This document shows, one piece after another, positions 34,696 through 44,043 of a stretch of DNA of 64,000 nucleotides (positions within the stretch are counted from its first letter, which is position 1; each line of letters opens with the position of its first letter). The notes beneath the pieces were generated by a model, which worked only from the letters and a program-made list of their open reading frames with translations, did no database searches and had not been told where the DNA came from. Both the position numbers and the translations under genes were made by a program. This stretch comes from Thermohalobaculum sp038534135 (GTDB lineage: Bacteria; Pseudomonadota; Alphaproteobacteria; Rhodobacterales; Rhodobacteraceae): assembly GCA_038534135.1 (NCBI GenBank), contig JBCAXJ010000004.1, forward strand, positions 1 to 64,000. Reading direction: 5' to 3'.

Positions 34696-35661
34696 ATGAT
34701 TGAGAACTCTGGCCTGAACCGGATCACCCGACGCGGTGTCCTGGTCTCGGCAAGCGCATTCAGCGCCGGCATGGCGCTGTTCCCGACGCTGGGGGGTACC
34801 CAGCAAATCCATTCGGAAGGAGACAGGACCATGGCGACCATCACGACACCCGACGGCACAAACATCTTCTACAAGGACTGGGGACCGAGGGACGCGCAGC
34901 CCATCGTATTCCACCACGGCTGGCCACTCAGCGGAGACGACTGGGACAGTCAGATGCTGTTCTTTCTGTCCAAGGGCTACCGCGTCATCGCCCATGACCG
35001 GCGTGGGCATGGGCGATCGGATCAGACCGATACCGGCAACGACATGGACACCTACGCCGCCGATGTCGCCGAGCTTGCACGCGCGCTGGATCTGAAGGAC
35101 GCGGTCCACATTGGTCACTCGACTGGCGGTGGTGAAGTCGCCCGGTATGTTGCGCGGTCCGAACCCGGCCGGGTTGCGAAGGCAGCATTGCTCGGCGCGG
35201 TACCGCCGGTGATGGTTCAGTCCGAAAACAACCCGGACGGCGTGCCGATGGAAGTCTTCGACGGTCTGCGCGCAGCACTCGTGGCGAACCGGGCGCAGTT
35301 CTTTCTCGATATCCCGTCAGGCCCGTTCTTTGGCTTCAACCGCGATGGCGCAGCGGTCAGCGAAGGGCTGATCCGGAACTGGTGGCGCCAGGGCATGGCC
35401 GGCGGTGCCAAGGCGCACTATGATTGCATTGCGGCGTTTTCGGAGACGGACTTTACCGAGGATCTGAAGGCGATCACCGTGCCGACGCTCGTGCTCCATG
35501 GCGGCGACGACCAGATCGTGCCGATTGCGAATTCCGCGGACAAGGCGATCAAGCTGCTGCGCAACGGCACACAGAAGACCTACCAGGGCCTGTCGCACGG
35601 TTTCTTTGCGACCCATCCCGATCTGGTCAATGCCGACCTTTTGGCCTTCATCGAGAGCTGA
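34696..35661 (+). CDS. Alpha/beta hydrolase, non-haem chloroperoxidase-like, with Tat signal
   Basis: A 321-residue alpha/beta hydrolase. The nucleophile elbow is GHSTGGGE, the acid lies in LHGGDDQIVP and the histidine in GLSHGFF, so the triad is complete. The motif order and the opening TITTPDGTNIFYKDWG match bacterial cofactor-free haloperoxidases/peracid-forming esterases. An extra 45 residues at the N-terminus contain a twin-arginine stretch (RITRRGVLVSASAFSAGMALF). A second start at ATG 34831, right where family homology begins, has an excellent ribosome-binding site (AAGGAG, 8-bp spacing), so both an exported and a cytoplasmic form may be made. Probably controlled by the divergent OhrR. 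Confidence 0.88.
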   Translation: MIENSGLNRITRRGVLVSASAFSAGMALFPTLGGTQQIHSEGDRTMATITTPDGTNIFYKDWGPRDAQPIVFHHGWPLSGDDWDSQMLFFLSKGYRVIAHDRRGHGRSDQTDTGNDMDTYAADVAELARALDLKDAVHIGHSTGGGEVARYVARSEPGRVAKAALLGAVPPVMVQSENNPDGVPMEVFDGLRAALVANRAQFFLDIPSGPFFGFNRDGAAVSEGLIRNWWRQGMAGGAKAHYDCIAAFSETDFTEDLKAITVPTLVLHGGDDQIVPIANSADKAIKLLRNGTQKTYQGLSHGFFATHPDLVNADLLAFIES

Positions 35662-35785
35662 TTTCTGCCAAGTATGGCTGGGCCGCCAAGGTGGCCCGGC
35701 TCACCGTCCGGATGGTTGCGGGCGTGTTTTCATCGTCTACCGGGACGGCGTCAGTCAGATGACCTGCGTGAGGCCAAGGCCGCCG

Positions 35786-37438
35786 TCACATGTTTGGATA
35801 GTTCGGGCCGTCGCCGCCCTGCGGCGTCGTCCAGGTGATGTTCTGGCTCGGGTCCTTGATATCACAGGTCTTGCAGTGCACGCAGTTCTGGAAGTTGATC
35901 TGGAAGCGCGGCTCCACGCCTTCCTCGCGCACGACCTCGTAGACCCCGGCCGGGCAATAGCGTTCCGCAGGCTCGGCATATTGCGGCAGGTTGACCGCGA
36001 TCGGCAGATCCGGGTCGCCCAGTTGCAGATGCGCGGGTTGCGACTCTTCGTGGTTGGTGAAGCTGAACGACACGTTCGTAAGCCGGTCGAAGCTGAGCAC
36101 GCCATCCGGCTTGGGATAGTCTATCTCGGGATGATCGCTGGCCCGGCCTGTGGCCTGAGCATCGGTCTTGCCGTGCTCCATCGTGCCGAACATCGACAGG
36201 CCGAACATGTTGTTGGTCCACATATCCAGCCCGCCGGCGGCAAGCCCGCCCACGAGGCCCCATTTCGACCACATCGGCTTGACGTTGCGGACAGGTTTCA
36301 GATCCTTGGCGATCGGGCCGTCCGCGACGGCGTCCGCGTAGGCGGTCAACTCGTCGCCGGTGCGCCCCTCGCCGATCGCGGCATGGGCCGCTTCGGCCGC
36401 AGCGATGCCCGAAAGCATCGCGTTGTGATTGCCCTTGATGCGCGGCACGTTGACCATGCCCGCCGAGCAGCCGAGAAGGGCACCGCCGGGGAAGGTGAGC
36501 TTCGGCATGGCCTGCCAGCCGCCTTCCGAGATCGCGCGCGCACCGTAAGCGATCCGTTTGCCGCCTTCCAGCACCGCTGCGATGTCCGGGTGATGCTTGT
36601 AGCGCTGGAATTCCATGTACGGGAACAGGTGCGGGTTCTCGTAGTTCAGGTGCACCACGAAGCCGACGTAAACCTGATTGTTCTCGAGGTGATACATGAA
36701 CGAGCCGCCGCCCGTCTTGGTGCCCAGCGGCCAGCCCATGGTGTGCGTGACGAGGCCCTGCTGATGGTGCTCGGGCTTGACCTCCCAGATCTCCTTCATG
36801 CCAAGGCCGTATTTCTGCGGCTGCTTTCCGTTGTCGAGACCGTACTTCCCGATGACCTGCTTCGACAGCGACCCGCGCACGCCCTCGGCCAGAAGGACGT
36901 ACTTGCCCGCCATGATCATGCCCGGTTCATAGGCATCGCCGGGGGTGCCGTCGGCGTTCTTGCCGAACTCGCCCGCGACCACGCCGATGATCTCGCCATC
37001 TTCCCCTTCGACCAGTTCCGAGCATGACATGCCGGGATAGATCTCGACGCCCAGACCCTCGGCCTGTTCGGCCAGCCAGCGGCAGACATTGGCCATCGAG
37101 ACGATGTAGCAGCCGTGATTGTTCATCAGGGGCGGCATGGCAAAATTCGGCAGGCGGATGGCACCTGCCTCGCCCAGCACGTAGAAGCGATCGTCGGTCA
37201 CTTCGGTGTGGATGGGAGCATCCATGTCGCGCCAGTCGGGCAACAGGGTGTCCAGACCGCTCGGGTCCAGCACGGCGCCGGACAGAATGTGCGCGCCGAC
37301 CTCGGAGCCTTTTTCGAGCACGACAACGTGCAGGTCCTCGTCGAGCTGTTTGAGCCGGATCGCAGCACTCAGCCCCGCCGGGCCAGCACCGACGATGACC
37401 ACATCCACTTCCATCGCCTCGCGGTCAAAGTCGCTCAT
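35786..37438 (-). CDS. Electron-transfer flavoprotein:ubiquinone oxidoreductase
   Basis: A 550-residue inner-membrane-associated enzyme passing electrons from ETF to ubiquinone. The FAD motif is DVVIVGAGPAGLSAAIRL at the N-terminus; the quinone/membrane region includes HHQQGLVTHTMGWPLG; and the C-terminal [4Fe-4S] cluster cysteines are in QNCVHCKTCDIKDPSQNITW plus C in YCPAGVYEV. ATG 37438 (MSDFDREAME) is preferred over an upstream frame to 37507. It stands alone here. It would accept electrons from flavin dehydrogenases such as the DMGDH-like enzyme at 48592-51063. Confidence 0.96.
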   Translation of the reverse strand: MSDFDREAMEVDVVIVGAGPAGLSAAIRLKQLDEDLHVVVLEKGSEVGAHILSGAVLDPSGLDTLLPDWRDMDAPIHTEVTDDRFYVLGEAGAIRLPNFAMPPLMNNHGCYIVSMANVCRWLAEQAEGLGVEIYPGMSCSELVEGEDGEIIGVVAGEFGKNADGTPGDAYEPGMIMAGKYVLLAEGVRGSLSKQVIGKYGLDNGKQPQKYGLGMKEIWEVKPEHHQQGLVTHTMGWPLGTKTGGGSFMYHLENNQVYVGFVVHLNYENPHLFPYMEFQRYKHHPDIAAVLEGGKRIAYGARAISEGGWQAMPKLTFPGGALLGCSAGMVNVPRIKGNHNAMLSGIAAAEAAHAAIGEGRTGDELTAYADAVADGPIAKDLKPVRNVKPMWSKWGLVGGLAAGGLDMWTNNMFGLSMFGTMEHGKTDAQATGRASDHPEIDYPKPDGVLSFDRLTNVSFSFTNHEESQPAHLQLGDPDLPIAVNLPQYAEPAERYCPAGVYEVVREEGVEPRFQINFQNCVHCKTCDIKDPSQNITWTTPQGGDGPNYPNM

Positions 37439-37670
37439 TTCCCGTGCCCCCTGGAGAATCTGTCTCGGATCATCGGGCTGATATCGTGCGACGCGTCCAG
37501 GGGTCAATCATGACGCGCCGAAAGGTACCGCGCCGTCGAATGCAATTTCACAGAATGGCGCAATATTGACCAGTTTGCGTCGTTTGGCAGCGCAGACCCG
37601 CCGTTTACGGTGCCGCACCGGCGCCTGAACTTGGCTCCTATGCCCCGGGGGAGCAGGCGCGGGGACCAGG

Positions 37671-38369
37671 ATGACACTCTATCAGCTCTGCGGCTATGCC
37701 GGGGTTGCCTTCTACATCGGCTCTTACGCGGCGCTCCAATTCGGTCTGATCGGCGGGCGCGGATACCTCTATGCGTTCCTCAACATGCTGGCCGCCTCGC
37801 TGGTGCTGATCAGTCTGGCCGAGGCGTTCAACCTGTTCTCGGCGATCATCCAGACGACGTGGATCACGATCTCGGTTGTTGGGATCACGCGGGCCTACCT
37901 GCTTCACAGGGTTATCCGGTTTAGCGCGGACGAGCAGCGGATCCTCGCGCAGATCGCGCCCGGCCTGGACAAGCCGAACGGGCGCCAGTTGCTGAACCTG
38001 GGGTCCTGGGTCGACGGGCGCCATGGCACGGAGCTGACGCGCCAGGCCGAGGCTGTCAGTCATTTCTACTGGATAAAGTCGGGCCAGGTCGCCGTGCATG
38101 TCGGCGGCCAGCGCGTGACCGAGATGGGCGAAGGGGCCGTGTTGGGGGAGGTCACGGCGCTGACCGGTGCGCCCGCGACCGCCACTGTCACGGTCGATCA
38201 GTCGGCGCACTACTTTTGCATTCCCGCGACGTCGCTGCGCGATCTCGCGGCCCGGAACGCCGAAATCAGGGCCGAATTGCAACATGCGTTCACGGCCGAG
38301 ATGCGCAACAAGCTGGAAGAGTCGAACATGCGGATGGTGGCTGTCAGGGAGCGCGCATCGGGCGGCTAG
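37671..38369 (+). CDS. Membrane protein with CBU_0592-like domain and cyclic-nucleotide-binding domain
   Basis: A 232-residue protein. Residues 1-80 form three hydrophobic segments (LCGYAGVAFYIGSYAALQF, YAFLNMLAASLVLISL, TTWITISVVGITRAYL), which resemble the small CBU_0592-like membrane family. Residues about 95-215 look like a cNMP/Crp-type beta-barrel (FYWIKSGQVAVHVGGQRVTEMGEGAVLGEVTALTG), with GEVTALTG matching the phosphate-binding cassette region, though the usual arginine of that cassette is not evident. No DNA-binding domain follows. A membrane sensor of a nucleotide or a purely structural barrel are both possible. Confidence 0.73.
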   Translation: MTLYQLCGYAGVAFYIGSYAALQFGLIGGRGYLYAFLNMLAASLVLISLAEAFNLFSAIIQTTWITISVVGITRAYLLHRVIRFSADEQRILAQIAPGLDKPNGRQLLNLGSWVDGRHGTELTRQAEAVSHFYWIKSGQVAVHVGGQRVTEMGEGAVLGEVTALTGAPATATVTVDQSAHYFCIPATSLRDLAARNAEIRAELQHAFTAEMRNKLEESNMRMVAVRERASGG

Positions 38370-38611
38370 GCGTCAATCCCGGACCCGATCATGTCGTGGA
38401 TGTGGGTGTGCCGGCCGTGGGGCCTGTCACGCCCGGTCGAGACCGAGCGGGTGATCTCTGTTTGTAAGCCATTGCCCGTCCACGCAAAGCACCGCGCACA
38501 TGGACGTTCACGGGCTTTCGACGCCTTGCCATCTGGTGGGACACTCGCTCATTCAGGGTTGTACTATCGGCCCATCCGCCCACATTACCATGAGAAACCA
38601 GGGAGGTGACG

Positions 38612-39265
38612 ATGTTCGGATTGCTGAAGAAGACGTCCATGCCGACTTCGGAGAGTGCGCTGGACGGGCGGGCGTTCGAGATCCCGACCGCAGAGGCGCA
38701 TTTCGTCAACGGCCGACCACTGAAGGGTCCATACCCCGAGGGCTATGAGATCGCGATGTTCGGGATGGGGTGCTTCTGGGGCGTCGAGCGGATGTTCTGG
38801 AACATTCCCGGTGTCTGGGTGACCGCGGTCGGATACGCAGGTGGCTACACGCCGAACGCGACGTATCAAGAGGTCTGCACGGGGCGCACGGGGCACAATG
38901 AAGTCGTGCTGGTGGTGTTTGACCCATCGACGGTGAGCTACGAAGGCTTGCTGAAGGTCTTCTGGGAAGGCCATGATCCGACGCAAGGCATGCGGCAAGG
39001 CAACGACGTCGGGACTCAGTACCGATCAGGGATCTACACCTATTCGGACGCCCAGGCCGCGACCGCCAACGCGAGCAAGGCCGAGTTCCAGCCAGGCTTG
39101 AGTGCAGTGGGATATGGACCGATCACGACCGAGATCGTGCCCGCGAGCGAGTTCTACTTTGCCGAGGATTACCACCAGCAGTATTTGGCGAAGAACCCCG
39201 GCGGATATTGCGGGATCGGCGGCACAGGTGTGACGTGCCCCGTTGGAACGGGCGCGGCGGCCTGA
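38612..39265 (+). CDS. msrA: Peptide methionine sulfoxide reductase MsrA
   Basis: A 217-residue MsrA that reduces methionine-S-sulfoxide in proteins. The catalytic cysteine is C54 in FGMGCFWGVERMF, and resolving cysteines are in the C-terminal GYCGIGGTGVTCP. Other family blocks are VGYAGGYTPNATYQEVCTGRTGHNE and FAEDYHQQYL. ATG 38612 follows GGGAGGTGACG; an in-frame GTG two codons earlier overlaps that site and is less likely. No export signal. Its stop directly abuts the stop of the convergent RTX/Hint gene. Confidence 0.96.
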   Translation: MFGLLKKTSMPTSESALDGRAFEIPTAEAHFVNGRPLKGPYPEGYEIAMFGMGCFWGVERMFWNIPGVWVTAVGYAGGYTPNATYQEVCTGRTGHNEVVLVVFDPSTVSYEGLLKVFWEGHDPTQGMRQGNDVGTQYRSGIYTYSDAQAATANASKAEFQPGLSAVGYGPITTEIVPASEFYFAEDYHQQYLAKNPGGYCGIGGTGVTCPVGTGAAA

Positions 39266-42202
39266 TCAGTCCACCCTCGTCCGGTGGCACGGTTTCGTGT
39301 TCGACTGGACGAGGTACAATCGCTTGCGCGGCATCAAGCGTCGGGCGCGATCACCAAGATCCGCCCCGGCACCCTTCATACATCGTGCAGTTGCCAGACC
39401 ATCACCGCTGGCAGCGAGCCTGTCCGGTGACGCGCGCTTCAACGCGCAGATGAAAGACGTGGCTTGTTGTTTCGTGATGATCGGCCGGGCGGGTGGGCCC
39501 AGCGCAGCCTCGGGATCGGCCGCAAGGCCGGGATAGATCGCAAAGACCTGGGCGCGCATCTCGGGCTGGAACGCGCTCAGCGCGACGGGGCCCGGGCGAA
39601 AGCTTTCGGTCCGGGCGCCTTCGGCGAAAATGATCTCGTGCCGCTCGAACAGAAGGGCGTAATAGACCGCCCGACGGCGCCCTGCCATGATACGCACACC
39701 CGGAAGTTTCGTGAGTGACTTCGCGATCGCAAGCACTTCCGTGCTGTTGAATGCGCTGATGAGGTCCGGGCCCGACAGCGCCATGCGATGCAGCGGCGAC
39801 ACAACGAGATCGCGCCCGGGCAGGCCACCGCCAAGTGCCCCCTGAGCGATCAGCACGGGCTTGTCCTTGTCGCCGCGCGTGTTCTGCGGGTCGGTGAAAT
39901 CAACCTCGCGCCGGCCGATCCAGCGCAGTGTCTGCAATCCATGATCAGCCGTCACGATCCGGTCGCCGGGCCAGAGGGTTTCGACAGGCTTCTCGCCGTG
40001 CTCGGTCAGAATATGGGTGCCCGGCGCGAAGCACGGGGGCACGCCCATCGAGACAAGGCTCGCGAACTGGGTCTGCTGTGAGGCGGTGTTGATCGTCCCG
40101 TCCGATACCGAAACGCTTTCGCCGGACGGGAAGGTCAAAAGCTGATCGGTGCCCGGTCCGCCCGGTTGCGTCACGACGATTTCATCGGCGGTGACGCTGC
40201 CATCCTGATTGGTCAGCGCATTGCCGACATCCGTCAGACCGGAGAGATCGAGCGTGTCATTCCCGACCGAGAAGTCTGTGATCGTGTCGGCGCCGGAGGA
40301 CACGACAAACACGTCGCTGCCAGCACCGCCTGTCAGGGTGTCGTTGCCTGCTCCGCCGTCGAGTTGGTCGTTTCCCGCCCCGCCATCGATCTGGTCATTG
40401 CCCGCCCCGCCGCCGATATCATCGGCATCGTTACCCCCGAAGATCGTATCTTCGTGCTGCCCTCCGCTGATCGTGTCGCGCCCGGTCCCGCCGTAGAGAA
40501 CGTTGTCGCCGCCTGACATCGTGATGGTATCGTTGCCGGCGCCTGCATAGATGCGGTCGTCCGACCGGCTGTCGGTTTCGGCCGAGGTGATCCTGTCTTC
40601 GCCATCGCCGGCATAGATCAGATCATCGTCGCCGATGTTAATTTCCTCGCCAGCCTCGATAACGTCGTTTCCGGCCCCGCCATAAAGCGTGTCGCCGTTG
40701 TCGCCGCCGTCGATGGTGTCCGCGCCATCTCCGGCATAGAAGACATCGCTGCCGCTGCCGCCGGTGAGCGTATCCTGACCACCTGCGGCGATGACCGTCT
40801 GATCTGCGTCCGACGCGCTGCCGTCGAAGCTGTCATCCTCGGATGTCAGTTCGAACGCTTCGACATCGACGAAGCTGCCGGAATCGCCGTCGCTGTCAGA
40901 GAACGTGCCGGATTCGTCGCCGGTGAGCGTGATCGTAAGCGCATCGTCCGCGACACTCGCGCTCAGCGTGTCCAGATCGGTTCCACCGCTGCCGCCGTAT
41001 ATCGTGTCGGTCCCGAAGCCGACGCCGAACGTGTCTTCGTCGTCGCCGCCATAGAAGGTGTTGCCACCGAGCATGACTTCGAAACTGTCGCTCCCGGCGC
41101 CGCCGTAGAGCAGATCGTTCCCGTTGCCGGAGCCGCCATCCAGCGTATCGTCGCCGTCGCCACCGAACAGCAGGTCATTGCCGGTGCCGCCGTCGAGTTG
41201 GTCGTTTCCCGCCCCGCCATAAAGCACGTCATCGTCTTGGCCGCCCTCGAGCGTGTCGTTGCCCGCGCCGCCATAGAGTTGGTCATCGCCGAGCGTGGCG
41301 ATCAGCGTGTCGTTGCCGGTGCCACCGATCAGCGTATCGTTGCCCGCCGAGTTCGAGAGCTGGTCGTCGCCCGCACCACCGTAAAGCGTATCCTCGCCCA
41401 AGCCCGTCGACAGGCTGTCATCGCCCGCGCCGCCATAGATCAGATCCGATCCGGTGCCGCCGGAGGCCGTGTCGTCACCATCCTCGCCCAGGATGACGTC
41501 GTTGCCGCTGCCGCCAATTGCGCTGTCATTGCCGGTTCCACCGAAGATGCTGTCGTTGCCGACCCCGCCATCAACCGTGTCGTTTCCCGCACCCGCATCA
41601 ATCAGGTCATCGTCACCATCGAAATCGTTGATGTTGTCACCGTCCAAGTCGGTGTAAGATCCATCAATGACGTCATCACCTGCAGTACCGGCAATGGTCG
41701 CGTCGGGCACGACATACGTACCATCCATCCGGTCCTCTGCGACACCAGTGGCGGAGGATTGTACCAGCGCATCAATCGAGATGGACTCGATTGCGTTGGC
41801 TTCCATTGCCGCCTGGCTGGCATTGTTCGACGATTGTGGCAACAGGTAGCTGTTTCCACTCGTATCCTGCAGAATAACCCCTGTGATCGACGCCGAGCCG
41901 CCGTCAGCGTAATTTATCGTGATCGTATAAGCAGATGCTGCATCATAGGTTTGATCGGAGCCGCCATCGATCGTGAATTGGTCGTTGGACAGATTGTTGT
42001 TCTGATCGTAGATGTTCGCGCTGCCGCCTGACGCGCCGGCCGTTCCCGGCGCGAAGGTCTTGATTTCCTGATGTAGCGGTGACGCGGAGCTGCCAATTGT
42101 CAGGCCCACCAGTGCCGTGGCGTTCTCTGCGTTCTCGTTTCCCTCGGTCGGGTCAATCAGCGCCTGAACGCCGAGCGAAAAGACTTTGAACGACGTCGGC
42201 AT
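39266..42202 (-). CDS. RTX calcium-binding repeat protein with C-terminal Hint domain
   Basis: A 978-residue acidic protein. Residues about 1-170 are a Ser/Gly/Asn-rich beta region. From about 175 to 640 it is full of nonapeptide RTX repeats (GGAGNDTLEGGQDDD-like), interrupted near residues 400-460 by a non-repeat domain. Residue C724 begins a Hint_2 domain (CFAPGTHILTEHGEKPVETL, then RIVTADHGLQTLRWIGRREV) that ends near 870, and the last 100 residues are a basic tail. RTX/Hint proteins of Rhodobacteraceae are thought to leave the cell by type I secretion; no T1SS genes are in the window. The stop abuts msrA. Confidence 0.9.
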   Translation of the reverse strand: MPTSFKVFSLGVQALIDPTEGNENAENATALVGLTIGSSASPLHQEIKTFAPGTAGASGGSANIYDQNNNLSNDQFTIDGGSDQTYDAASAYTITINYADGGSASITGVILQDTSGNSYLLPQSSNNASQAAMEANAIESISIDALVQSSATGVAEDRMDGTYVVPDATIAGTAGDDVIDGSYTDLDGDNINDFDGDDDLIDAGAGNDTVDGGVGNDSIFGGTGNDSAIGGSGNDVILGEDGDDTASGGTGSDLIYGGAGDDSLSTGLGEDTLYGGAGDDQLSNSAGNDTLIGGTGNDTLIATLGDDQLYGGAGNDTLEGGQDDDVLYGGAGNDQLDGGTGNDLLFGGDGDDTLDGGSGNGNDLLYGGAGSDSFEVMLGGNTFYGGDDEDTFGVGFGTDTIYGGSGGTDLDTLSASVADDALTITLTGDESGTFSDSDGDSGSFVDVEAFELTSEDDSFDGSASDADQTVIAAGGQDTLTGGSGSDVFYAGDGADTIDGGDNGDTLYGGAGNDVIEAGEEINIGDDDLIYAGDGEDRITSAETDSRSDDRIYAGAGNDTITMSGGDNVLYGGTGRDTISGGQHEDTIFGGNDADDIGGGAGNDQIDGGAGNDQLDGGAGNDTLTGGAGSDVFVVSSGADTITDFSVGNDTLDLSGLTDVGNALTNQDGSVTADEIVVTQPGGPGTDQLLTFPSGESVSVSDGTINTASQQTQFASLVSMGVPPCFAPGTHILTEHGEKPVETLWPGDRIVTADHGLQTLRWIGRREVDFTDPQNTRGDKDKPVLIAQGALGGGLPGRDLVVSPLHRMALSGPDLISAFNSTEVLAIAKSLTKLPGVRIMAGRRRAVYYALLFERHEIIFAEGARTESFRPGPVALSAFQPEMRAQVFAIYPGLAADPEAALGPPARPIITKQQATSFICALKRASPDRLAASGDGLATARCMKGAGADLGDRARRLMPRKRLYLVQSNTKPCHRTRVD

Positions 42203-42661
42203 CTCAGATCGCCCGCGACTGACACTGGCGGCTTAAGCGCGAAAAGCAGGGGCAACCGAACTTCAAGAGCTTCACCGACACTTGAACCACTAGCCTGCGA
42301 GCATGGCCGAGCATGGTTAAGATTAGGCAACCATGAATCAGTGAGAAGCATCTACAGCGGAACCGAGACCCCCTTGCGTCCGCCACTGCTTACCCGTAGC
42401 GAGCTCATCCAATGCCAATGGGCAACATGGATAGCTTCAAAATGCCCTGGAATTGAGTAGCGTCAGGCCACTCCATATGGGGCATCGCTTTTGGGTTGTG
42501 CCAACCTTCCTAGGATGTGTTCACGGAACTGCAGCGCTTGCAGTATCTGACGAACAACGTGCACATATCCGCTTTCGGTTCTTCGCGATAATGCGCCGCT
42601 CACAGACTGAAGCCGCAGCTTGGTAGGGGCCGTGTAATTGTGCGGACCGAGACCCCAAAAC
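42203..42661. other. Gene-free region of 459 bp
   Basis: I see no supportable gene. The stretch is clearly less GC-rich than its surroundings, and its longest frames have no ribosome-binding site or familiar sequence. One minus-strand frame of about 45 codons (from GTG near 42602 to TGA near 42471) reads SGALSRRTESGYVHVVRQIL and might be a remnant, but I cannot name it. The promoter of the RTX/Hint gene should lie at the left end. Confidence 0.5.
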
Positions 42662-43321
42662 TTAGGAATTCAGAGCGTGCTGGACCGAGGAAAAGATGCC
42701 CTCGAACATCTCGGGTGTCAGGACGCGCGTGTTCGTGTTGTAGCGCGAACAGTGATAGCTGGCGGTGATGGCGTAGGTGCGGATGATGCTGGTGCTGCCG
42801 TGGCCGAACGGGTGGTTCTTCAGCTTGCCTTCCAGCGCGCGGATCGTACTGTCGTGCGCGATCTTGCCCAGCGTGACGATGGACGTCAGGTTCGGCAGGG
42901 CCTTGATGCGATGCTCGAGGAACTGCCGGCAGGCGTTGATCTCGGCCCCGACCGGTTTGTTCTGCGGCGGAACGCAGCGCACCGCGTTGGTGACCATGCA
43001 GTCGACAAGTTCGAACCCGTCATTCGGCGTGGCGCCGAATTCGCCCTTGGCGAAGCCGTACTTCTTCAATGTCGCGTAGAGCAGATCTCCGGCGAAGTCG
43101 CCGGTGAACGGGCGGCCTGTTCGGTTGGCGCCCTTCATACCCGGGGCCAAACCGACCACCAGCAGTCTGGCGGCTTCCGGACCGAAACTGGGGACCGGGT
43201 TGTTGAACCACTTGGGTTCCTGCTGGCGCAGATCCTCGCGGTAAGACACCAGCCTGGGGCACAGCGGACAATCCGGCGGTGCCTCGGTCAGCCGTTTGGT
43301 CGGCACGGCGTGTTCCGGCAA
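42662..43321 (-). CDS. Uracil-DNA glycosylase, type 5 (UdgB-like)
   Basis: A 219-residue DNA repair enzyme. The iron-sulfur side begins with CPLCPRL, the active-site motif is VVGLAPGMKGANRTGRPFTGD, which is the GLAPG-GANRTGRPF form of family 5 UDGs, and motif 3 is ASYHCSRYNTNT. Type 5 enzymes remove uracil and other deaminated bases such as hypoxanthine and lack the usual polar catalytic residue in motif 1. The likely start is a TTG directly after the NYN stop, which makes the two genes contiguous (43321/43322). Confidence 0.9.
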   Translation of the reverse strand: MPEHAVPTKRLTEAPPDCPLCPRLVSYREDLRQQEPKWFNNPVPSFGPEAARLLVVGLAPGMKGANRTGRPFTGDFAGDLLYATLKKYGFAKGEFGATPNDGFELVDCMVTNAVRCVPPQNKPVGAEINACRQFLEHRIKALPNLTSIVTLGKIAHDSTIRALEGKLKNHPFGHGSTSIIRTYAITASYHCSRYNTNTRVLTPEMFEGIFSSVQHALNS

Positions 43322-43909
43322 TCAGTCTGCGTCTTCTTCCTCGAACTGCGGAGTCGTCATCGGGGCTGCGGCAGGTACCGGGCGCGGCGGGCGCCCGATC
43401 ACGTCCTTCAGTTCCTCGAGTTCGATGAAGTTGTCGGCCTGCCGGCGCAGGTCGTCGGCAATCATCGGCGGCTGCGATCGGATGGTCGAGACCACCGAGA
43501 CGCGCACGCCCTTGCGCTGGAGTGCGCCGACCAGGACACGGAAGTCGCCGTCGCCCGAGAACAGCACGATGTGCTCGACATGGTCGGCCATCTCCATGGC
43601 ATCGACCGCAAGTTCGATGTCCATGTTGCCCTTGATCTTCCGGCGCCCGGTGGAGTCGGTGAATTCCTTGGCGGGCTTGGTGACCAACGTGAAGCCGTTA
43701 TAGTCGAGCCAGTCGACCAGCGGCCTGATCGGCGAGTACTCTTCGTTTTCGATCAGCGCGGTGTAGTAGAAGGCGCGCACCATCTTGCCCCTGCGCATGA
43801 ATTCCGAGCGCAGCAGCTTGTAATCGATATCGAAGCCCAGGGCTTTGGTCGCGGCGTAAAGGTTGGATCCGTCAATGAAAAGTGCGAGACGTTCGTCGCG
43901 GTAAAACAT
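43322..43909 (-). CDS. NYN-domain protein (LabA/DUF88 family)
   Basis: A 195-residue PIN-like NYN-domain protein, probably an RNase. Acidic active-site positions are visible in LALFIDGSNLY, KGNMDIELAVDAMEMA and VLFSGDGDFRVLV, the standard D-x-N, D-x-x-L, SGDGDF set. The C-terminal 30 residues are a proline- and acid-rich tail. It is cotranscribed with the UDG gene, with no gap between them. NYN proteins of this type are common in alphaproteobacteria; their RNA target is unknown. Confidence 0.9.
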   Translation of the reverse strand: MFYRDERLALFIDGSNLYAATKALGFDIDYKLLRSEFMRRGKMVRAFYYTALIENEEYSPIRPLVDWLDYNGFTLVTKPAKEFTDSTGRRKIKGNMDIELAVDAMEMADHVEHIVLFSGDGDFRVLVGALQRKGVRVSVVSTIRSQPPMIADDLRRQADNFIELEELKDVIGRPPRPVPAAAPMTTPQFEEEDAD

Positions 43910-44043
43910 GTTTTCCTCTATATCACGTGCGTGGGGTCGTGTCGGCCTGCCGTATCTTCGCGCTGAAACCTGATCGGCGACTCAATCGAGGGGCGTACGT
44001 AAGCGTTGATGACCAGGATGTCTACGGCTGATATGGCACTTTT

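Noticed and set aside
38391..38609. Short plus-strand frames before msrA
   Set aside because: No ribosome-binding site or familiar product; they overlap one another in different frames in what is probably the msrA promoter region.
39900..42000. Dense short repeats that could suggest a CRISPR or satellite array
   Set aside because: The period is that of nine-residue RTX repeats within one open frame, units vary in sequence, and no spacer structure exists.
41198..42031. Plus-strand frame of 277 codons rich in Val/Ala repeats
   Set aside because: It is the reverse strand of the RTX repeats, so its repetitive look comes from the minus-strand protein.
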